Notes under the pieces: generated by a model | Told to the model about the DNA's origin: nothing | Databases searched by the model: none | What the model saw: only the letters and a program-made list of their open reading frames with translations | Position numbers and translations under genes: made by a program | Assembly (NCBI GenBank): GCA_019237175.1 | Contig: JAFAHP010000320.1 | Coordinates: 1-5,091 of the forward strand | Length of the DNA: 5,091 nt | Source: Alphaproteobacteria bacterium | Lineage (GTDB): Bacteria > Pseudomonadota > Alphaproteobacteria > ATCC43930 > CGMCC-115725 | Reading direction: 5' to 3' | Shown here: positions 1 to 4,876 of the stretch, one piece after another | How positions within the stretch are numbered: position 1 is the first letter of the stretch | How the letters are laid out: every line of letters begins with the position of its first letter

Positions 1-209
1 ACCTGTTGGAAATCCGATTTCGACGAGGCGGACAACGCCGCGCCGAGCAGCAAGCGCAGCAATGCCTCGGCCACCGGTTGCGCGGCGTAGCGGCGGTGCG
101 TACGCCGCAACAGCACCTGACGCAGCCAAGGGATCTCGGGAACTTCGTCGCTCAGATCCGGCGCCTCACCAAAACGGGCGTGCCATTCGGTTTCGTAATC
201 TGCGGTCAT
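1..209 (-). CDS. Nitroreductase family flavoprotein, N-terminal part (cut by window edge)
   Basis: The reading frame is open from an ATG at 209 down to base 1 (69 codons), so only the N-terminus is present. The residues ARFGEAPDL, then RRTHRRYAAQPV (about 38-49), then a leucine-rich helix and ALSASSKSDFQQ match the start of nitroreductase-fold proteins. In these the Arg-rich stretch and the S-x-S-K-S-D-x-Q-Q segment bind the FMN phosphate and ribityl chain. These enzymes are cytoplasmic NAD(P)H-dependent flavoproteins that reduce nitroaromatics, quinones or related compounds; the substrate cannot be told from here. The start is preceded by GGAAAGGGGT, a purine-rich Shine-Dalgarno very close to the ATG. 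An in-frame ATG at 221 would add four residues (MERG) but has a poorer site. It lies on the same strand as hslO but about 210 nt downstream, so it probably has its own promoter. The family call is good; the subfamily is open. Confidence 0.75.
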   Translation of the reverse strand, partial: MTADYETEWHARFGEAPDLSDEVPEIPWLRQVLLRRTHRRYAAQPVAEALLRLLLGAALSASSKSDFQQ

Positions 210-336
210 ACCCCTTTCCATCACCGCATCCGGTTTCGGTCGCCGGCGCCCGCCATCGTGGCCGTGGGGCCGGTGTCTGCGTGGATGCTCTGGTGGTTTA
301 ACTCACGCGAATGCGAAAGCCTCGGCTCCGAGAATT

Positions 337-350
337 AGTGTTTTGACACT
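337..350. promoter_or_regulatory. Perfect short dyad in the hslO/nitroreductase gap (possible operator)
   Basis: AGTGT-TTTG-ACACT is a perfect 5-bp inverted repeat with a 4-base centre. It lies about 130 nt upstream of the nitroreductase start and 74 nt past the hslO stop. A second imperfect dyad, TTTCCcGC (354-361) with GCGGAAA (378-384), follows. Neither has a T-tract, so they do not look like an intrinsic terminator. An operator for the downstream nitroreductase gene is possible, but a dyad of this size can arise by chance. Confidence 0.2.
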
Positions 351-423
351 CGATTTCCCGCCTTCACGGGCGCTTTCGCGGAAATGACCGGTAAATCACC
401 GCCTCTTGGCGAACCCGCTGCGA

Positions 424-1359
424 TCACGCCGGGGCGAGGCGGCCGATCTCGTCGGCGTCGAACGTGTAACGCCGGCTGCAAAACTCACAGGTAACCGTCG
501 TCAACGGCTCTTTTTGCATGTCGTCGAGCTCATCGGCAGGAAAGGCGCGCAAGATCGTCTCGATCCGCTCGCGCGAGCAACGGCAGCGTGCTGCGAGCGG
601 GTGAGTGGTGTAGACGCGCACGCCGTCTTCATGAAACAGCCGGAAGAGCAGGCGGTGTGGGCTGAGGGCGGGATCGATCAGCTCCGTCGACGTCGCCGAG
701 CTCATCAGCACCATCGCGCGCCGCCAAGCGTCTTCGACGTCGTCTGCGATGACGCTATAGCCGCCCTCCGGCGGCACGCGCTGCAACATTAGGCCGCCGG
801 AGCGCCAGGCGCCGCCCGGTCCGGTCTGACCGACCGCCAGCTTGATGCCGGCCTGGATCTGCTCCGACTGCCGGAAATAATGCTGTGCGCAATCCGCCAG
901 GGTGGCGCCTGCCAGCTCGACGATGCCCTGGTAACGGTCGGTGTCCTCCCCTTGGTCGACGGTAAAGGCGATGTAACCGCCGCCGAGCAGCCGCGGGACC
1001 GAATACGCCAATGTCGCATCGGCCGCCGAAGCGATCGCGGCATCGAGCTTCTTTTGGTCGTATTGGGCATAGCCGCGCACCGCGCCATCGGTCGCGACGT
1101 CCGCGACAATCAGCCGGATTGGTCCGTCGCCTTTGGTCTGCAACGTGAAGACGCCGTCGTATTTGAGTGCGCCGGCCAGCAACACGGCAAGTGTGATGGC
1201 CTCGCTGAGCATCGCCGCCACTGGTTCGGGATAATCGTGCCGCGACAGGATGTGGTCGAGCGCCGGCCCGAGCCGGACCAGCCGCCCGCGCAATGCAAAC
1301 GGACCGATGCGGAACGGCTGCACGAGATCGTCTGGTACGCGGCCCGTTGCTGCGGTCAA
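424..1359 (-). CDS. hslO: Hsp33 redox-regulated molecular chaperone
   Basis: Hsp33 is a cytoplasmic holdase. Oxidation of a zinc-bound four-cysteine switch unfolds its linker and turns it into a chaperone that keeps unfolding proteins soluble during oxidative stress. The 311-residue product has the N-terminal Hsp33 core (DDLVQPFRI near 10-18, AMLSEAITLAVLLAGALKYDG near 49-69, GDGPIRLIVAD near 77-87, VRGYAQ near 94-99). All four switch cysteines are present: CxC at 259-261 (CRC) and CxxC at 291-294 (CEFC). The length fits the family (E. coli about 290). The start must be TTG at 1359: an in-frame TAG lies just upstream (GGA TAG GTT ATC TTG), no ATG is near, and GGAGAAGGGATAGG provides a ribosome site. 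A GTG at codon 13 is the only nearby alternative. It lies 61 nt after the argF stop on the same strand, so it is probably the last gene of an argD-argF-hslO transcript, as in other alphaproteobacteria. Confidence 0.96.
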   Translation of the reverse strand: MTAATGRVPDDLVQPFRIGPFALRGRLVRLGPALDHILSRHDYPEPVAAMLSEAITLAVLLAGALKYDGVFTLQTKGDGPIRLIVADVATDGAVRGYAQYDQKKLDAAIASAADATLAYSVPRLLGGGYIAFTVDQGEDTDRYQGIVELAGATLADCAQHYFRQSEQIQAGIKLAVGQTGPGGAWRSGGLMLQRVPPEGGYSVIADDVEDAWRRAMVLMSSATSTELIDPALSPHRLLFRLFHEDGVRVYTTHPLAARCRCSRERIETILRAFPADELDDMQKEPLTTVTCEFCSRRYTFDADEIGRLAPA

Positions 1360-1420
1360 GATAACCTATCCCTTCTCCCGGCCCGCCGGTGGCCGTGAGC
1401 GGTGTCCGCGCCCTAAAAGC

Positions 1421-2368
1421 TCAACCGAGACACCAGGTCAAGATCCCCTTTTGCACATGCAACCGGTTCTCGGCCTCGTCCCACACCACTGATTGCGGAC
1501 CGTCGATCACCTCTGCGGTGACCTCTTCGCCGCGTTTGACCGGCAGGCAATGCATAAAAATCGCATCGGGCTTGGCCCGCGCCATCAATGCTTGGTCCAC
1601 CCGGTAGGGTGCCAAGAGATTGTGGCGGCGGCCGCCGGCCTCGTCTCCCATCGATACCCAAGTGTCGGTGACGATGCAATCCGCACCGGCCACCGCCTCG
1701 CACGGTTCCTGCGTCAGGCTCACGCGGCCGCCCTCGCGCCAAGCCCATTCGAGCAACGCCGGGTTGGGCGACAGCGCCGCGGGACAGGCGAGCCGCAGGG
1801 TAAACCCAAAGCGCACCGCCGCGTGGACCCAGCTCGCCGCGACATTATTGCCGTCGCCGCTCCAAGCCACCGTTCGGCCGGCAAGCGGCCCCTTCTTTTC
1901 CTGCAAGGTCATCACATCGGCCATGATCTGGCACGGATGCGAGGCATTGGTCAGCCCGTTGATGACCGGCACCGACGCATAGTGCGCAAGTTCTTCGAGT
2001 TTTTGCGAAAGGTCGGTCCGGATCATGATGACATCGACATAGCGCGACAAAACGCGCGCCGTATCGCCGATGGTCTCGCCGCGCCCGAGCTGGCTGTCGG
2101 TGGTGCTCAAAAAGATCGTGTCGCCGCCGAGCTGACGCGTCGCGACTTCGAATGACACACGCGTGCGCGTCGACGGCTTTTCAAAGATCATCGCCAGGGT
2201 CTTGCCGGCAAGCGGACGGTTGCGACGACCGTTCTTGTAGGCGGCGGAAACCTCGAGAATGCCGCGCAACTCGGCACTGTCGAACTGATCGATGTCGAGA
2301 AAGTGGCGCGGTGCGAGCCGGCCGTCGACCAGCGCCGGCTCGCGTGCGATGCGCCTTACGCCGACCAT
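1421..2368 (-). CDS. argF: Ornithine carbamoyltransferase (anabolic)
   Basis: It catalyses carbamoyl phosphate + L-ornithine to citrulline + phosphate, a cytoplasmic step of arginine synthesis. The 315-residue protein is full length and has every family signature. The carbamoyl-phosphate loop STRTR is at 66-70 (in EKPSTRTRVSFE) and HPCQ at 144-147. GDGNN at 171-175 opens the ornithine domain, DTWVSMG is at 235-241 and the catalytic HCLP at 273-276. The intact SMG loop points to free ornithine as substrate, since acetyl- and succinyl-ornithine transcarbamylases replace it. The residues after HCLP are VKRGEEV where many bacterial enzymes have A-H-RGEEV; this lies in a variable stretch. The ATG at 2368 lies 13 nt inside the end of argD and has only a weak Shine-Dalgarno (GCGGGA). 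Translation is therefore probably coupled to argD. There is no other start codon before the conserved RHFLDID segment. Confidence 0.97.
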   Translation of the reverse strand: MVGVRRIAREPALVDGRLAPRHFLDIDQFDSAELRGILEVSAAYKNGRRNRPLAGKTLAMIFEKPSTRTRVSFEVATRQLGGDTIFLSTTDSQLGRGETIGDTARVLSRYVDVIMIRTDLSQKLEELAHYASVPVINGLTNASHPCQIMADVMTLQEKKGPLAGRTVAWSGDGNNVAASWVHAAVRFGFTLRLACPAALSPNPALLEWAWREGGRVSLTQEPCEAVAGADCIVTDTWVSMGDEAGGRRHNLLAPYRVDQALMARAKPDAIFMHCLPVKRGEEVTAEVIDGPQSVVWDEAENRLHVQKGILTWCLG

Positions 2369-3528
2369 TCCCGCGCCACTTTGTGCAGGATATCCATCGC
2401 CTGACCGATCTCGGCATCGCTGACGATCAACGGCGGCAACAATCGCAAGACGTTGTCGCCCGCGGTCAGCGTCAACAAGCCATTCTCACGCAGCCGGGTC
2501 ACGATATCGCCGGCCGGCACGATGCAGCGGATGCCGAGCAACAGCCCCGATCCGCGCAATTCTGCGAAGAGCGTCGGATAAGACTTGACCAATTCGTCGA
2601 GCCGGCCGCGAAACCGCTTCGCCACCCCCTGGATATGATCAAAAAACCCGGGCTCGAGCATCACATCGAGGACAGCGTTGCCGGCGGCGACCGCCAACGG
2701 GTTGCCGCCAAAGGTCGAGCCGTGAGTCCCCGGCACCATGCCGACCGCGGCGCGCTCGCTGGCAAGGCAAGCCCCAATCGGAAAGCCACCCCCGAGCGCC
2801 TTGGCGACCGCCATGATATCAGGGGTGACACCCGACCATTCATAGGCGAACAGCTTTCCGGTCCGCCCCATGCCGCACTGCACCTCGTCAAAGATCAAGA
2901 GCAGCCCGAACTCGTCGGCAATGGCGCGCAGTCCGCGCAGATAGTCGTCCGAAGCCGGCCGCACCCCGCCCTCGCCCTGCACTGGCTCGACGATCATCGC
3001 CGCGGTTTCACCGCCGACAGCGGCGCGCATTTCGTTCAAATTGCCGAAGGCGACATGGTCGAACCCGTCCATCGCTGGACCAAAGCCTTCGAGATACTTC
3101 TCATTGCCCGCGGCAGCGAGGGTTGCAAAAGTGCGGCCGTGAAACGAGCCGTCGCAACCGATGATGCGGTAACGTTCGGGATGCCCGGTGTCATGTTGGT
3201 ATTTGCGGGCCACTTTCAGCGCCAACTCGCACGCCTCAGCTCCCGAATTGCCAAAAAAGACGGTGTCGGCAAAAGTATTCTCCACTAGCCGGCGCGCCAG
3301 CTGCTCCTGACCGGGAATGCGGAACAGGTTCGAGCTGTGCCACAGCCGGCCTGCCTGCCGGGTCAGGGCTTCGACCAAATGCGGGTGGCAATGGCCCAGC
3401 CCTGTGACGGCGATACCGCTCGTAAAATCGAGAAATTTGCGGCCGTCCTGAGCGTAAAGCCAACAGCCTTCGCCATGGTCGACGGCGACATCCCACCGCC
3501 CGTAGGTTGGCATCACGGGTGTAATCAC
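2356..3528 (-). CDS. argD: Acetylornithine aminotransferase (PLP-dependent, class III)
   Basis: It transfers an amino group between glutamate and N-acetylglutamate semialdehyde to give N2-acetylornithine; ArgD enzymes often also act on N-succinyl-L,L-diaminopimelate in lysine synthesis. The 390-residue protein shows the class III fold: GNSGAEA at 93-99 (phosphate-binding), SFHGRT near 128-133 (His stacks on PLP), EPVQGEGG at 181-188, and FDEVQCGMGRTG with Asp214 holding the PLP pyridine nitrogen. The Schiff-base Lys243 is in VAKALGGGFP, and STFGGNP is at 271-277. The start is GTG at 3528, supported by a strong AGGAGA 5-7 nt upstream; GTG/ATG codons at positions 5 and 6 are less likely because MITPVMPTY is a typical beginning. 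It ends in TAA at 2356, overlapping argF. It appears to be controlled by the leader region immediately upstream (see the leader ORF and promoter). Confidence 0.96.
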   Translation of the reverse strand: MITPVMPTYGRWDVAVDHGEGCWLYAQDGRKFLDFTSGIAVTGLGHCHPHLVEALTRQAGRLWHSSNLFRIPGQEQLARRLVENTFADTVFFGNSGAEACELALKVARKYQHDTGHPERYRIIGCDGSFHGRTFATLAAAGNEKYLEGFGPAMDGFDHVAFGNLNEMRAAVGGETAAMIVEPVQGEGGVRPASDDYLRGLRAIADEFGLLLIFDEVQCGMGRTGKLFAYEWSGVTPDIMAVAKALGGGFPIGACLASERAAVGMVPGTHGSTFGGNPLAVAAGNAVLDVMLEPGFFDHIQGVAKRFRGRLDELVKSYPTLFAELRGSGLLLGIRCIVPAGDIVTRLRENGLLTLTAGDNVLRLLPPLIVSDAEIGQAMDILHKVAREWSA

Positions 3529-3534
3529 GAAATT

Positions 3535-3539
3535 CTCCT
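3535..3539 (-). promoter_or_regulatory. argD ribosome binding site
   Basis: AGGAG followed by AATTTC and GTG. It fixes the GTG at 3528 as the argD start. Its first three bases belong to CGCAGG, which can pair with CCTGCG at the end of the upstream leader ORF, so it could be masked. Confidence 0.8.
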
Positions 3540-3577
3540 GCGCAAAAGATCGGGAAAGCGAGTGTTGGTGACGCGCG

Positions 3578-3661
3578 TTATCGTCGTCGTCGCAGGGCCG
3601 CCGGCCTGCTGCTGCGAACCCGTGCTGGGCACCGGCGCAAATCGCCGGGATCGCGTGTCAT
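3578..3661 (-). CDS. Arginine-rich 27-residue leader peptide upstream of argD
   Basis: This short ORF starts with ATG at 3661 and ends with TAA at 3580-3578. It has a near-ideal ribosome site: AGGAG at 3673-3669 with a 7-nt spacer. The peptide begins MTRDPGDLRRCPARVRS. It has ten arginines in 27 residues (positions 3, 9, 10, 14, 16, 19 and 24-27) and ends in a run of four CGA codons directly before the stop. CGA is usually decoded poorly (inosine-adenosine wobble), which would make ribosome movement sensitive to charged tRNA-Arg. It lies 49 nt before argD, on the same strand and downstream of a good promoter. By analogy with trp, his and leu leader peptides, it would act by being translated rather than as a protein. 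GC-rich noncoding DNA also favours arginine, and the CGA run is a short trinucleotide repeat, so chance is not excluded. I do not recognise it as a named peptide. Confidence 0.55.
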   Translation of the reverse strand: MTRDPGDLRRCPARVRSSRPAALRRRR

Positions 3662-3684
3662 CGCCACTCTCCTCGTCGCCGTCA

Positions 3685-3702
3685 AACCGGCGTCAACCGG
3701 TT
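3685..3702 (-). promoter_or_regulatory. Hairpin at the 5' end of the argD leader
   Basis: On the minus strand AACCGG, a TTGACG loop and CCGGTT form a perfect 6-bp stem, about 18 nt after the predicted start site and 12 nt before the leader-ORF ribosome site. In DNA the same bases appear as a tandem near-repeat, CGTCAAACCGG/CGTCAACCGG (3680-3700). They could act as an RNA stem or as a protein site. The TTGACG copies also resemble a -35 box, but no matching -10 lies upstream of the leader ORF. Confidence 0.35.
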
Positions 3703-3726
3703 ATTGGCCGGGCAGGAAAGCGCGGC

Positions 3727-3755
3727 AGTATGGGGATCGCGAAGATACCTGTCAA
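3727..3755 (-). promoter_or_regulatory. Sigma70-type promoter for the argD leader and operon
   Basis: On the minus strand TTGACA (3755-3750) is a perfect -35 box. A 17-nt spacer leads to CATACT (3732-3727), a 4-of-6 match to TATAAT. Transcription would begin near 3720, about 59 nt before the leader ORF and 190 nt before argD. It is the best promoter-like site found in this intergenic region. No ArgR-type operator was recognised around it. Confidence 0.55.
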
Positions 3756-3889
3756 TTCGCCTGGGTGATCTCGATGGGACGTTGCAGAGCATGTCAGCGC
3801 GGCCACCGCTCCCCTGCGCCCGGCGGCGGGATCACCGCGCTCGGACTGGCGTCGTGCGCGACCTTGGGCTATGTGAGCGCGCAACTTTG
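3756..3889. other. Remainder of the divergent intergenic region, no clear gene
   Basis: This is the part of the 361-base gap between argD and the MoxR-type gene that lies on the MoxR side. I see no convincing plus-strand promoter and no RNA gene. The MoxR frame is open back to a TTG at 3704, but that upstream part reads as low-quality, Arg-rich sequence unlike any MoxR N-terminus. A 38-codon ORF (ATG 3774 to TGA 3890) ends one base into the MoxR ATG; it has only a weak GGGTGA ribosome site and I do not call it a gene. Confidence 0.5.
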
Positions 3890-4756
3890 ATGGACCCGGC
3901 CGGGATGCGAGGTTTCGAGGGCACTGACAGCTATGTGGCGACACCAGATCTGCGGGTCGCCGTCAATGCGGCGATTGCCCTTGAACGTCCGTTGCTCGTC
4001 AAAGGCGAGCCCGGCACCGGCAAGACGATCCTCGCCCACGAAATCGCTCGCGGTATCGGCAGGGACCTGATTACCTGGCACATCAAATCGACGACCAAGG
4101 CGCAGCAGGGTCTTTATGAGTACGACGCGGTATCGCGTCTGCGCGATGGTCAACTTGGCGACGAGCGGGTTCACGATATCGGCAACTACATCATCCCCGG
4201 CAAATTGTGGGAGGCGTTCACCGCCGAAGAAGCTCCGGTACTGTTGATCGACGAGATCGACAAAGGCGACATCGAATTCCCGAACGATCTCTTGCTCGAA
4301 CTCGATCGGATGGAGTTTTACGTTTACGAAACGCGTCAGACAATTCGAGCGCGCCACCGGCCGATCGTGATCATCACCTCGAACAACGAAAAGGAGTTGC
4401 CCGACGCCTTTTTGCGCCGCTGTTTCTTCCATTACATCCGCTTTCCCGACCGCGAGACGATGCAGAAGATCGTCGATGTCCACTTCCCCGACCTTAAGCA
4501 TGACCTGGTGCATGAGGCGCTGGCGATCTTTTTCGATATTCGCGAGGTCCCGGGATTGAAAAAGAAACCTTCGACTTCGGAACTGCTCGACTGGATCAAG
4601 TTATTGCTGGTCGAAGATATTTCGCCGGAAATCTTGCGTACCCGCGACCCGGCAAAATTGATCCCGCCGCTGCACGGCGCGTTGCTGAAGAACGAAGAAG
4701 ATGTGCATCTGTTCGAGCGCCTCGCGTTTCTGCACCGCCGCGGCGAACGCCGGTGA
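3890..4756 (+). CDS. MoxR-family AAA+ ATPase (CoxD-like)
   Basis: MoxR-type ATPases are cytoplasmic AAA+ chaperones that work with a VWA-domain partner to mature or remodel a protein complex. CoxD, for example, acts in assembly of the CO dehydrogenase active site. The 288-residue product has Walker A GEPGTGKT at 39-46 and Walker B LLIDEID at 118-124. Sensor 1 lies in IITSNNEKELPDAF near 161-174, followed by the arginine pair R176-R177. A C-terminal helical lid contains KKPSTSELLDW at 225-235. The stretch KSTTKAQQGLYEYDAVSRLRD is typical of the CoxE-linked subfamily. The start is either ATG 3890 (MDPAGMRGFEGTDSY) or ATG 3905 (MRGFEGTDSYVAT). The second matches the usual family N-terminus, and neither has a strong Shine-Dalgarno. 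An upstream TTG at 3704 is rejected. The next gene, a VWA protein, is 120 nt on and probably co-transcribed. No substrate complex is visible. Confidence 0.92.
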   Translation: MDPAGMRGFEGTDSYVATPDLRVAVNAAIALERPLLVKGEPGTGKTILAHEIARGIGRDLITWHIKSTTKAQQGLYEYDAVSRLRDGQLGDERVHDIGNYIIPGKLWEAFTAEEAPVLLIDEIDKGDIEFPNDLLLELDRMEFYVYETRQTIRARHRPIVIITSNNEKELPDAFLRRCFFHYIRFPDRETMQKIVDVHFPDLKHDLVHEALAIFFDIREVPGLKKKPSTSELLDWIKLLLVEDISPEILRTRDPAKLIPPLHGALLKNEEDVHLFERLAFLHRRGERR

Positions 4757-4783
4757 TGGTTTCGTGAACTCCAACGACCGTCG

Positions 4784-4853
4784 GCCCCTCACCCCAGCCC
4801 TCTCCCCGCTTGCGGGGAGAGGGAGCGACCCGCGCAGCGGGAGGGTGAGGGGC
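4784..4853. repeat. 70-nt REP-like palindromic element with three-way-junction fold
   Basis: The outer arms GCCCCTCACCC (4784-4794) and GGGTGAGGGGC (4843-4853) are perfect 11-bp complements. Inside them are two more hairpins. The first is a perfect 12-bp stem, CCCTCTCCCCGC (4798-4809) with GCGGGGAGAGGG (4812-4823), and a 2-base centre. The second is CCCGC-GCA-GCGGG (4829-4841). Together they give a three-way junction. Elements with CCCTCACCC ends and a CTCTCCCCGC core are dispersed in many copies between genes of alphaproteobacteria and other GC-rich proteobacteria (general knowledge). It sits between two genes expected to be co-transcribed, so it may affect mRNA stability or lower expression of the second gene. 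There is no T-tract, so it is not a standard terminator. Confidence 0.9.
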
Positions 4854-4876
4854 AGGCGAGGCCCGCGGGATTAGCC

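Larger units (their letters stand above)
3529..3720 (-). promoter_or_regulatory. Candidate arginine-responsive attenuator leader of argD
   Basis: This is the predicted 5' untranslated leader of the argD-argF-hslO transcript, about 190 nt from the inferred start site (near 3720) to the argD GTG. In transcript order it holds a 6-bp hairpin (3702-3685), a strong Shine-Dalgarno (3673-3667), an Arg-rich 27-codon ORF (3661-3578) and the argD Shine-Dalgarno (3539-3535). Two pairings compete. In one, GCAGGCC folds on GGCC(c)TGC with a 3-base loop (3609-3592, inside the ORF). In the other, CCTGCG (3596-3591, including the start of the Arg-codon run) pairs with CGCAGG (3542-3537), which covers part of the argD Shine-Dalgarno. 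A TCTTTT tract lies at 3549-3544, but I see no strong stem directly before it. Control of argD translation therefore looks more likely than classical transcription termination. The pairings are seen by eye; which one forms when a ribosome stalls is not resolved. Confidence 0.5.

Noticed and set aside
343..348. Plus-strand TTGACA as a promoter
   Set aside because: There is no -10 at the right distance and no plus-strand gene downstream; it is part of the dyad.
880..1398. 172-codon plus-strand ORF opposite hslO
   Set aside because: It is a shadow of hslO, which has all its conserved motifs in the other strand.
1493..2155. 220-codon plus-strand ORF opposite argF
   Set aside because: It is the antisense shadow of argF, with low-complexity composition and no family resemblance.
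2152..3288. 378-codon plus-strand ORF opposite argD
   Set aside because: It is antisense to a certain argD, and its translation is Arg/His/Gln-rich with no recognisable domain; long shadows are normal in GC-rich DNA.
3544..3549. TCTTTT tract before argD as an intrinsic terminator
   Set aside because: There is no strong GC stem immediately before it; a transcription-terminating attenuator is not supported by eye.
3657..3685. TTGACG (3685-3680) with GATGAC (3662-3657) as an argD promoter
   Set aside because: The -10 is weak and the start site would fall inside the leader ORF; the TTGACA/CATACT pair further upstream is better.
3704..3889. N-terminal extension of the MoxR gene from TTG 3704
   Set aside because: The extra 62 residues resemble no MoxR N-terminus and would overlap the divergent argD promoter; starts at 3890 or 3905 fit the family.
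3869..4513. 214-codon minus-strand ORF opposite the MoxR-type gene
   Set aside because: It is the antisense shadow of an ATPase with intact Walker A and B motifs.
4757..4876. Fusion of the MoxR and VWA genes through the open shared frame
   Set aside because: The MoxR gene ends in a clear TGA with a normal C-terminus, and the VWA gene has its own GTG start with the usual N-terminus; the open stretch is the repeat.
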